Shown: in pieces, positions 1 through 5,025 of the stretch | Numbering within the stretch: position 1 is the first letter of the stretch | How the letters are laid out: every line of letters begins with the position of its first letter | Assembly: GCF_946885855.1 (NCBI RefSeq) | Contig: NZ_CAMPHH010000248.1 | Coordinates: 1 to 5,025, forward strand | Origin: an uncultured Actinotalea sp. | GTDB lineage: Bacteria > Actinomycetota > Actinomycetes > Actinomycetales > Cellulomonadaceae | DNA length: 5,025 nucleotides | Reading direction: 5' to 3' | Made by a program: the position numbers and the translations under genes | The notes under the pieces: generated by a model | What the model was told of the DNA's origin: nothing | Database searches by the model: none | Seen by the model: the letters and a program-made list of their open reading frames with translations, nothing else

Positions 1-2
1 GA

Positions 3-119
3 CCACCCCGTGCGTACCGCCCCCGCCACCCCTCTGACCCCGCTGCGCGCCCCGTCGCGCTCTACGGCTCACGGCCCGAGGCGCTGCCTCCGGCCGCCGT
101 CCGGAAGGAGCCACCATGA
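3..119 (+). CDS. Possible 3' end of an upstream gene, product unknown
   Basis: An open frame enters from the left edge and ends at TGA 117-119, overlapping the permease ATG (116-118) as ATGA. This is the same junction seen between the permease and the ATPase. The visible 38 codons are rich in Pro, Ala and Arg, end in KEPP, and contain a more protein-like stretch PVALYGSRPEALPPAAV. About four-fifths of third positions are G or C, fitting a coding tail. No domain can be recognised. By position it could be the substrate-binding protein or an enzyme of the same operon, but the tail carries no signature of either. A competing frame ends at TGA 35-37, which would leave a 78-base leader instead. The choice of frame is inference. 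Confidence 0.42.
   Translation, partial: PPRAYRPRHPSDPAARPVALYGSRPEALPPAAVRKEPP
103..110 (+). promoter_or_regulatory. Ribosome binding site of the permease gene
   Basis: GGAAGGAG sits five bases before ATG 116 and is a near-complete anti-16S match. It lies inside the possible upstream reading frame, as expected for a translationally coupled operon gene. It fixes the permease start at 116. Confidence 0.8.
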
Positions 120-1843
120 CCACCGCAGTCGCGCCCCCCAGCGCCACCAGGACAGGCCCGGCCCCCTCCGCGCCGGCCCGAGCCCGCAAGGGGGCGAGCG
201 TCTGGCTCGTCCTCGGTGTCGTGCTCGTCGCGCTCACCTTCCTCCTGGGCCTCCCCGTGGCCGAGCTCGTCGTCGCCGGTACCTCGGAGGAGGGGCTGAG
301 GGCGATCACCCGCTCGTTCACCACGGACACGACGGCCCTGCGCAACTCCCTCATCCTCGGCCTCCTCGTCGGGGTCGTCGGCACGGTCATCGGGTTCATC
401 AACGCCTACGCCCAGGTCTTCCTGCAGTTCCCCGGGAAGCGGCTGCTGCACTGGCTGACCCTGCTGCCGATGATCTCCCCGCCCTTCGCGGTCGCCACGG
501 CGGTCGTCACGCTGTTCGGCCGGCGGGGGATCATCTCCTACCAGGTCTTCGGCCTGGAGCTGAACATGTACGGCCTGCCGGGCCTCGTCCTCGTCATCGC
601 GATGACCTTCGCGCCGCTCGCGTACATGAACATCCGGGGAATGCTCGAGAGCCTGGACCCCTCGCTGTTCGAGGCCTCCGCCGCCCTGGGCGTCGGGGAG
701 CTGCGCACCCTGTTCCGGGTGACCATCCCGATGGTCGTCCCCGCGCTGCTGACGTCCTTCCTCATCCTGTTCGTCGAGGCCATCGCCGACCTGGCGAACC
801 CGCTGGTGCTCGGCGGCTCCTTCCGCGTCCTGGCCAGCCAGATCTACTTCGCGGTCGCGGGCAGCGGCAACATCGCGGCGGCGGCCGGCCTCGCCCTCGT
901 GCTGCTCACGCCGGCGCTGCTCGTCTTCGTCGTCCAGAAGTACTGGGCCGGCCGCAAGTCGGTGGTCACGGTGACGGGCAAGCCGACCGGGCGGCCGCGC
1001 CCGGTCCGCGGACTGGCCATCCGCATCCCGGTCCTGGCCTTCTGCGGCGCGTGGGTCGCCCTCGTCGCGGCCATCTACGTGACGATCGTCCTCGGCGGCT
1101 TCACGAGGATCATCGGCATCGACAACAGCTTCACCCTCTCCCACTACCAGTTCGTGGGGCGTCTCGGTTCCGATGCCATGGTCACGACCCTGTGGATGAC
1201 CCTGGTGGCCGCCCCGATCGCCGCCGCCCTCGCGGTGAGCATCGGGTGGCTGGTCGTGCGGCACCTCGGCCGGATGGGGCGGGTGCTCGACTTCGTCGGG
1301 ATGCTCGGTGCGGCGATCCCCGGCACGGTGCTCGGTCTCGCCTTCGCGCTGGCCTACTCGCAGCCCACCTGGCTGTTCGGCCAGCAGCTGCTCCCCGCGC
1401 TCGCCGGGGGGCTGGCGTTCGGCGCCGGCGCCGTCGCGATCGTCATGGTCTTCGTCGCCCGCGGCATCCCCACGGGTCAGCAGGCCTCGATCTCGGGCCT
1501 GGGGCAGATCCACCCGGAGATCGACGAGGCCGCGACCTCGCTCGGGTCGAGCCAGCTGACCACGTTCCGCAGGGTCACCCTGCCGCTGATCAGCACGGCG
1601 ATCATCACGGCGATCACCTATGCCATCACGAAGTCGATGACCACGATCACGGCGATCATCTTCATCACCACGCCGCAGACGAAGGTCATGACGTCGCAGA
1701 TCCTCGACGAGGTCGACGCCGGGCGGTTCGGCAACGCGTTCGCCTACGTCACGGTGCTCATCGCGATGGTGCTGGTGATCCTCGGCATCACGTCGATCCT
1801 GCTCCGTCGCCTCAACCGCTCCCGAAGGATGGACCACCGATGA
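116..1843 (+). CDS. ABC importer permease, two fused halves, iron(III)/2-aminoethylphosphonate type
   Basis: Integral membrane channel subunit of a binding-protein-dependent ABC importer in the cytoplasmic membrane. The 575 residues hold two homologous permease halves of about six membrane helices each. Likely helices lie near residues 29-53, 77-100, 114-134, 151-171, 208-228, 255-275, then 301-326, 357-380, 390-415, 428-449, 491-507 and 544-563. Each half has the cytoplasmic EAA loop that contacts the ATPase: residues 186-206 (EASAALG...RVTIP) and 471-490 (EAATSLG...RVTLP). The segments ADLANPLVLGG (224-234) and KSMTTITAIIFITTP (506-520) resemble conserved stretches of FbpB/PhnU-type permeases, as I recall the family. 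The fused length is usual for it. The N-terminal 28 residues are a Pro/Ala/Arg-rich cytoplasmic extension. The start is supported by GGAAGGAG at 103-110, five bases before ATG. It overlaps the ATPase gene by ATGA, so translation is probably coupled. Substrate is not determined; phosphonate or iron(III) are the family's usual assignments. Confidence 0.93.
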   Translation: MTTAVAPPSATRTGPAPSAPARARKGASVWLVLGVVLVALTFLLGLPVAELVVAGTSEEGLRAITRSFTTDTTALRNSLILGLLVGVVGTVIGFINAYAQVFLQFPGKRLLHWLTLLPMISPPFAVATAVVTLFGRRGIISYQVFGLELNMYGLPGLVLVIAMTFAPLAYMNIRGMLESLDPSLFEASAALGVGELRTLFRVTIPMVVPALLTSFLILFVEAIADLANPLVLGGSFRVLASQIYFAVAGSGNIAAAAGLALVLLTPALLVFVVQKYWAGRKSVVTVTGKPTGRPRPVRGLAIRIPVLAFCGAWVALVAAIYVTIVLGGFTRIIGIDNSFTLSHYQFVGRLGSDAMVTTLWMTLVAAPIAAALAVSIGWLVVRHLGRMGRVLDFVGMLGAAIPGTVLGLAFALAYSQPTWLFGQQLLPALAGGLAFGAGAVAIVMVFVARGIPTGQQASISGLGQIHPEIDEAATSLGSSQLTTFRRVTLPLISTAIITAITYAITKSMTTITAIIFITTPQTKVMTSQILDEVDAGRFGNAFAYVTVLIAMVLVILGITSILLRRLNRSRRMDHR

Positions 1844-2982
1844 CCTCCGTCAGCTCTTCGACCATGGCGACGCAGCAGCCGGGGTCGCCCGCCGCGCGCG
1901 GCGCGCTGGAGCTCGTCCACGTCGCCAAGCAGTACGACACCCGTAAGGCCCTGCGCGCCGTCGACGACTTCTCCCTCGCCGTCGCACCGGGTCAGTTCGT
2001 GACGCTGCTGGGCCCCTCCGGCTGCGGCAAGACGACGACGCTCCGGATGATCGCCGGGTTCGAGACGCCGACCGAGGGCGACATCCTCGTCGACGGCGCC
2101 TCGATCGTCCGGCTGGCCCCCGACCGCCGCCCGATGTCGATGGTCTTCCAGTCGTACGCCCTCTTCCCGCACCTGTCGGTCGTGGACAACGTCGGCTTCG
2201 GCCTGACGGTGCACCACGTCGCCAAGGCCGAGCGCTCCGAGCGGGTCGAGAAGGTGATGACCCTCATGGGCATCAACCAGTACGCCGAACGCTTCCCGCA
2301 CCAGCTCTCGGGCGGGCAGCAGCAGCGCGTCGCCCTCGCGCGGGCGCTCATCATGGAGCCGAGCATCCTCCTCTTCGACGAGCCGCTGTCGAACCTCGAC
2401 GCGATGCTCCGCATCCGGATGCGGGAGGAGATCCGCTCGATCCAGCAGCGCCTCGGCATCACGTCGGTCTTCGTCACGCACGACCAGTCCGAGGCGCTGA
2501 CGATGTCCGACGTCATCGTCGTCATGTCCGAGGGCCGGATCGAGCAGGTCGGCACGCCCCAGGAGATCTACCACCGGCCCGCCTCGGAGTTCGTCGCCTC
2601 CTTCGTGGGCTCGGCCAACTTCCTGGACGTCGAGGTCGTCGACGTGACCCCCGAGGGGGACGCCGGACGCGCCACCGTGGCGTTCGCGGACACGCGGATG
2701 CAGGTGCGCTGCGACCCGGCCCGGACCCGCCCCGGCACGACGGGCAAGCTCGTGGTGCGCTCCGAGGACCTGCACGTGGACCCCGCGGTCCCCGCCGAGG
2801 CCGCACCCCTGGACGGCACGGTCGAGCTGTCGCTGTTCGACGGGGCCGTCATCCGGTACGCGGTGCAGACGCGGTTCGGCACCCTCCACGGGCAGTCCCA
2901 CGGCTTCGAGCGCCGGCTCGAGCCCGGGTCGGCCGTCACCTGCCACCTGGAGCCCTCACGGCTGTGGCTGGTCTGCGACTAG
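1840..2982 (+). CDS. ABC importer ATP-binding protein with TOBE domain (FbpC/PotA/PhnT type)
   Basis: Cytoplasmic ATPase that powers the permease encoded just upstream; two copies would bind its two EAA loops. The 380 residues carry every nucleotide-binding motif intact: Walker A GPSGCGKTT (58-66), Q-loop Gln104 in VFQSYALFPHLS, signature LSGGQQQR (156-163), Walker B ILLFDE (176-181), D-loop SNLD, and switch His214 in VTHDQSEAL. A C-terminal part from about residue 255 to 380 fits the TOBE region of the carbohydrate/iron/polyamine/phosphonate importer ATPases, which often tunes substrate or regulatory response. The start at ATG 1840 is chosen because it overlaps the permease stop (ATGA 1840-1843) and has GAAGGA at 1824-1829, ten bases upstream. 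ATG 1864 is a possible later start, as the first 20 residues are low-complexity. The frame happens to stay open far upstream through the permease gene, a GC-rich artefact and not a fusion. The exact substrate subfamily cannot be fixed here. Confidence 0.95.
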   Translation: MTSVSSSTMATQQPGSPAARGALELVHVAKQYDTRKALRAVDDFSLAVAPGQFVTLLGPSGCGKTTTLRMIAGFETPTEGDILVDGASIVRLAPDRRPMSMVFQSYALFPHLSVVDNVGFGLTVHHVAKAERSERVEKVMTLMGINQYAERFPHQLSGGQQQRVALARALIMEPSILLFDEPLSNLDAMLRIRMREEIRSIQQRLGITSVFVTHDQSEALTMSDVIVVMSEGRIEQVGTPQEIYHRPASEFVASFVGSANFLDVEVVDVTPEGDAGRATVAFADTRMQVRCDPARTRPGTTGKLVVRSEDLHVDPAVPAEAAPLDGTVELSLFDGAVIRYAVQTRFGTLHGQSHGFERRLEPGSAVTCHLEPSRLWLVCD

Positions 2983-3004
2983 GCACGCAGGGCAGGCACG
3001 CAGG
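2981..3004 (+). repeat. Short tandem direct repeat, 11 bases at a 13-base period
   Basis: AGGCACGCAGG occurs at 2981-2991 and again at 2994-3004, separated by GC. The first copy begins inside the ATPase stop codon TAG (2980-2982). A third position in phase (from 3007) is only AGG followed by divergent bases. It occupies the gap between the ATPase and 2H phosphoesterase genes. It may be a slippage duplication; no function is evident. Confidence 0.6.
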
Positions 3005-3026
3005 CCAGGTTCTGCGCAGTTGGCGA

Positions 3027-3039
3027 GAAAGGACGAAGG
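3027..3039 (+). promoter_or_regulatory. Ribosome binding site favouring the GTG 3044 start
   Basis: GAAAGGACGAAGG contains AAAGGA ten bases before GTG 3044 and a second purine run (GAAGG) four bases before it. The upstream alternative TTG at 3020 has no comparable site in front of it, and this purine tract would lie inside its reading frame. The tract therefore argues for initiation at 3044. Confidence 0.6.
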
Positions 3040-3043
3040 CACG

Positions 3044-3652
3044 GTGCAACGCTTCTTCGACAGGCCGGACACGCACTGGCGGCAGCCCGGCGGCTGCCTG
3101 CACCTCTACGCGCTGCCCGCACCGGGAGCCGCGGTCCTGGAGGCGTTCACCGAGGCCGCCTCGGCGCTCGAGGCGCTGCCGGGCCTCGGCATCCAGCCGA
3201 GGCGGTACATGCACGTCACGGTCCAGCGCCTCGACGCGTTCGTGCCCGAGAACGAGGACGAGCGCTGGGGGCGTGCCTGGCAGTCGCTGGAGGAGGTCCT
3301 CGTGGAGCACCGCCCGTTCGAGCTCCACTTCGCACCGCCCAGGGCCGGGACCCACGCCGTCGAGGCGGTGGCGCAGCCGACCGACCGGTGGGACCGGCTC
3401 GGCAACGACGTCCGCGGGGCCCTCGCCTCGGCCGGCCTCGCCCACGTGCTCGCGCCGCCCCCGTACGCGCCGCACTACACGCTGGCCTACTGCGTCGCGG
3501 ACACCCCGGACGAGGAGGTCCGCGAGGCGCTCGCGGGGGCGACGGCCACGTCGTTGACCGTGGACCGCCTGTCCCTCGTCGCCGTGGACCAGGACCGCGA
3601 CAGCGGGGTCTTCCGCTTCGAGACCCTCAGCGAGTGGGGACTCGGTGGCTAG
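3044..3652 (+). CDS. 2H phosphoesterase / 2'-5' RNA ligase family protein
   Basis: Predicted soluble enzyme of the 2H phosphoesterase superfamily (LigT, cyclic phosphodiesterase and related folds), whose members open 2',3'-cyclic phosphates or make or break 2'-5' phosphodiester bonds. From the GTG start the protein is 202 residues, usual for the family. It has the two required H-x-T-x motifs: His57-Val-Thr59-Val and His144-Tyr-Thr146-Leu, preceded by GCLHLYALP (17-25) and followed by a C-terminal strand LTVDRLSLVAVDQD (171-184) of the expected kind. All four catalytic residues are present, so it looks active. There is no signal peptide or membrane helix. The gene starts 61 bases after the ATPase stop and 54 bases before the LacI-type gene, all same strand, so co-transcription is likely. 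TTG 3020 would add eight residues but lacks a ribosome binding site. The natural substrate is unknown; true RNA ligation is not implied by the family name. Confidence 0.85.
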   Translation: MQRFFDRPDTHWRQPGGCLHLYALPAPGAAVLEAFTEAASALEALPGLGIQPRRYMHVTVQRLDAFVPENEDERWGRAWQSLEEVLVEHRPFELHFAPPRAGTHAVEAVAQPTDRWDRLGNDVRGALASAGLAHVLAPPPYAPHYTLAYCVADTPDEEVREALAGATATSLTVDRLSLVAVDQDRDSGVFRFETLSEWGLGG

Positions 3653-3690
3653 AGTGCTGGGCGCTGCTCCCGGGTCCGGCGGCGCTGACG

Positions 3691-3699
3691 AGGAAGGAG
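3691..3699 (+). promoter_or_regulatory. Ribosome binding site of the LacI-family gene
   Basis: AGGAAGGAG ends seven bases before GTG 3707, an ideal spacing and the strongest such site near this gene. It supports GTG rather than a downstream codon as the start. The 54-base gap that holds it shows no recognisable promoter or terminator. Confidence 0.78.
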
Positions 3700-3706
3700 A
3701 GGGGCC

Positions 3707-4717
3707 GTGAAGCGCCTCCAGCGTGTCGACCTCGAGGACGTGGCACGCGCCGCCGGCGTCTCCCGCTCGACGGCGAGCCGGGCCCTGCGGGGCGAGGCCC
3801 GCGTCAGCGCCGAGACGACGCGTCGCGTGCTCGAGCTCGCCGAGTCCATGGGGTACGTCCGTGACCTCCGCGCCGCGGAGCTGGCCAGCACGGCGCCGAC
3901 CACGGTGGGCCTGCTCATCCGGGGTGCCGAGCGGTCGTTCTACGGCGACGTCGCGGCCAAGGTCCAGGCCGAGACGGACCTGCGGGAGATGGACCTGCTC
4001 GTCGTCAGCGGCGGTGACGACCAGGCCTCCCAGGTGCGGGCGCTCAACACCCTGCTCGGCCACGGCGTGGCGGGGATCATGGTCGCGTCCGGCCGGGCCT
4101 CCGTCTCCGCCGCGGAGCACGCGGCGTCCTTCGTCTCGACGGTCCTGCTCGGGATGGACCCCGACCACGCCTCGATCGACTCCGTGGCGATCGACCCGGC
4201 CAGCGAGGTGCTCCTGGCCCGCCACGTGGCCGAGGCCGGTCACCGGCACGTCGCGGTGACGACGTCGGACCAGCAGGGCTCCACCACGCTGCAGATGCGG
4301 ACGACCCGGTTCTGCGAGGAGCTGGCGCGACACGGGGCCACGTCCTCGCTGGTCCACGGCATGGGGGACCGTGGGCCGGTGTTCGCGACGGAGCTGCGCC
4401 GGGCCATCGACGACGGCGCCACCGCGGTCATGGCCGGGGACGACCCCACCGCCGTGGAGATCCTGGAGCTGTTTGCCGAGTGGGGACTGCGCTGCCCGGA
4501 GGACGTCTCGGTCACCGGCTTCGACGGGGTCGGGGTCTTCCTCTCACCCCTGTTCGGCCTGACGACCATGCGTCAGCCGGTGGAGCATATGGCCCGCTGG
4601 GCGGTCCAGACGATGATCGCCAGGGTCGGCGGCGACCAGGAGGTCACCAAGCACGTCACGTACCCGGGTGAGCTGCGGCCCGGCAGGACGCTCGGCCCTC
4701 CTCCCCGCCGGCGCTGA
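3707..4717 (+). CDS. LacI-family transcriptional regulator
   Basis: DNA-binding repressor or activator that would respond to a small-molecule effector. The 336-residue length is standard. Residues 7-27 form the LacI helix-turn-helix (VDLEDVARAAGVSRSTASRAL). These are followed by VSAETTRRVLELAESMGY (33-50) and a hinge-like helix RAAELAST (55-62), in which Leu59 occupies the minor-groove leucine position. The periplasmic-binding-protein-like sensor domain runs from about residue 66 (TVGLLIRGAE) to the end, with EDVSVTGFDG (265-274) and LTTMRQPVEHMARWAV (285-300), both family hallmarks. The C-terminal Pro/Arg tail (PPPRRR) is low-complexity. GTG 3707 is chosen for the AGGAAGGAG seven bases upstream and because it leaves a normal short N-terminus before the DNA-binding domain. 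It probably controls the adjacent transporter and phosphoesterase genes and is likely co-transcribed with them. Effector unknown; no convincing operator was identified. Confidence 0.94.
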   Translation: MKRLQRVDLEDVARAAGVSRSTASRALRGEARVSAETTRRVLELAESMGYVRDLRAAELASTAPTTVGLLIRGAERSFYGDVAAKVQAETDLREMDLLVVSGGDDQASQVRALNTLLGHGVAGIMVASGRASVSAAEHAASFVSTVLLGMDPDHASIDSVAIDPASEVLLARHVAEAGHRHVAVTTSDQQGSTTLQMRTTRFCEELARHGATSSLVHGMGDRGPVFATELRRAIDDGATAVMAGDDPTAVEILELFAEWGLRCPEDVSVTGFDGVGVFLSPLFGLTTMRQPVEHMARWAVQTMIARVGGDQEVTKHVTYPGELRPGRTLGPPPRRR

Positions 4718-4725
4718 CGCCGGCG
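4706..4725 (+). terminator. Strong GC hairpin spanning the LacI-gene stop codon, possible terminator
   Basis: CGCCGGCG at 4706-4713 is perfectly complementary to CGCCGGCG at 4718-4725, giving an eight-pair all-GC stem with a four-base loop CTGA. The loop contains the TGA stop codon of the regulator. No T-run follows, so it is not a classical intrinsic terminator; hairpins without T-runs have been proposed as terminators in high-GC actinobacteria. It could instead slow transcript decay. The structure is seen directly; its role is inferred. Confidence 0.5.
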
Positions 4726-4744
4726 CGGACGTGCCACCCGGACG

Positions 4745-4768
4745 GGCCACGCACGCCAGGGTGCGGCC
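4745..4768 (+). other. Second hairpin in the regulator/membrane-protein gap
   Basis: GGCC 4745-4748 pairs with GGCC 4765-4768, and GCAC 4751-4754 pairs with GTGC 4761-4764. The loop is GCCAGG and there is a two-base bulge (AC) on the left arm. It lies 20 bases after the first hairpin and no T-run follows. It may contribute to termination after the regulator gene, or be chance pairing in GC-rich DNA. Confidence 0.3.
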
Positions 4769-4774
4769 GTGGGA

Positions 4775-4784
4775 CGGTCGACCG
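4775..4784. promoter_or_regulatory. Perfect 10-base palindrome upstream of the last gene, candidate operator
   Basis: CGGTCGACCG is a perfect inverted repeat with a central CG step, 22 bases before ATG 4807. LacI-family operators usually have a central CG, so binding by the neighbouring regulator or another dimeric protein is conceivable. Ten bases is short for such an operator and no second copy was noticed in the window. The role is speculative. Confidence 0.22.
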
Positions 4785-4806
4785 GGGTCCAGGGGCAGGG
4801 GGAGTG

Positions 4807-5025
4807 ATGGTCGGCAGGGAGGACGTCGCCTCGGTGGCGATCGAGACGAGGCGCGATCGCCGGGTGCTCCTGCTGCTGTGGGTGCTGCCCCTGGCGGTCG
4901 CGGTCGCCGGGGCGGTCACGCTCCTGGCTGCGGTCGCGTGGTGCGGGACCAGCGGATGCGCGGGCGGCGGCTTCGGGTCGGACGCCTCGACGCGGTGGGT
5001 CGGCTGGGCGTTGCTGCTCGTCGCC
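4807..5025 (+). CDS. Small membrane protein, 5' part only, function unknown
   Basis: The frame is open to the right edge, giving 73 residues without a stop. A short charged N-terminus (EDVASVAIETRRDRR, 5-19) precedes a clear hydrophobic helix at about 20-44 (VLLLLWVLPLAVAVAG onwards). Next comes a Gly-rich segment with two cysteines, WCGTSGCAGGGFG (45-57), and then the start of a second hydrophobic helix from about residue 64 (WVGWALLLVA). The Arg-rich start suggests a cytoplasmic N-terminus, which would put Cys46 and Cys51 on the outer face, where they could form a disulfide. ATG 4807 is preceded by AGGGGG at 4797-4802; GTG 4804, one codon earlier, is equally possible. I do not recognise a named family. 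It lies 89 bases past the regulator and beyond the hairpins, so it may be a separate transcription unit. Confidence 0.6.
   Translation, partial: MVGREDVASVAIETRRDRRVLLLLWVLPLAVAVAGAVTLLAAVAWCGTSGCAGGGFGSDASTRWVGWALLLVA

Noticed and set aside
62..1837. Long minus-strand open frame (591 codons) opposite the permease
   Set aside because: Asp/Arg/Glu/Gly-rich with no domain. It is the typical antisense shadow of a high-GC gene and the plus strand carries a full family match.
10..1839. Upstream extension of the ATPase frame, which stays open from position 10
   Set aside because: Its translation is Arg/Pro/His-rich low-complexity sequence lying out of frame under a convincing permease. The ATPase has its own ribosome binding site and ATGA-coupled start at 1840, so this is not a fusion.
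1744..2946. Long minus-strand open frame (400 codons) opposite the ATPase
   Set aside because: No recognisable motifs, composition typical of a reverse-complement shadow, and all ATPase motifs are on the plus strand.
3012..3019. CTGCGCAG palindrome upstream of the 2H phosphoesterase as a LacI-type operator
   Set aside because: Only eight bases long, with flanks that do not continue the symmetry. Such words are common in GC-rich DNA, so it was not called as a feature.
3653..3706. Promoter or terminator in the gap before the LacI-type gene
   Set aside because: No -10/-35-like elements, no strong hairpin and only the ribosome binding site could be identified; co-transcription is the simpler reading.
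2936..4357. Minus-strand open frame (473 codons) spanning the 2H and LacI-type genes
   Set aside because: It crosses two clear plus-strand genes and their gap and has shadow composition with no domain.
4656..4919. Minus-strand open frame (87 codons) over the regulator/membrane-protein gap
   Set aside because: Low-complexity Thr/Ser/Arg/Pro sequence overlapping the regulator end and the hydrophobic start of the last gene; no ribosome binding site or domain support.

Overview
The window is GC-rich throughout. Its genes are closely packed on the plus strand, third codon positions are strongly G/C, GTG is used as a start and Shine-Dalgarno sites are purine-rich. This suggests a chromosomal stretch from a high-GC actinobacterium; the genus cannot be fixed from the sequence alone. 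No mobile element, CRISPR array, tRNA or rRNA was seen.

Layout, left to right, all on the plus strand. (1) Positions 3-119 are probably the last 38 codons of an upstream gene of unknown product, whose stop overlaps the next start as ATGA. (2) Positions 116-1843 encode a 575-residue ABC-importer permease with two fused halves, of the iron(III) / 2-aminoethylphosphonate type. (3) Positions 1840-2982 encode its ATPase, again joined by an ATGA overlap. (4) After 61 bases, 3044-3652 encodes a 2H phosphoesterase (2'-5' RNA ligase / LigT fold) with both catalytic H-x-T-x motifs. (5) After 54 bases, 3707-4717 encodes a LacI-family repressor. (6) After an 89-base spacer with strong hairpins and a 10-base palindrome, 4807-5025 is the start of a small membrane protein that runs off the window.

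The permease and ATPase form the inner-membrane and motor parts of one importer. The periplasmic/lipoprotein substrate-binding component is not in the window and probably lies upstream. The short same-strand gaps suggest that permease, ATPase, 2H phosphoesterase and LacI regulator form one transcription unit, closed by the hairpin at the end of the regulator gene. The most interesting feature is a 2H phosphoesterase (known substrates: cyclic phosphates and 2'-5' phosphodiesters) placed beside a phosphonate/iron-type importer under a LacI-type regulator. A plausible but unproven reading is a sugar- or effector-controlled system for importing and processing a phosphorus-containing compound. The substrate cannot be read from the sequence, and iron(III), polyamine or sugar-phosphate transport remain open.
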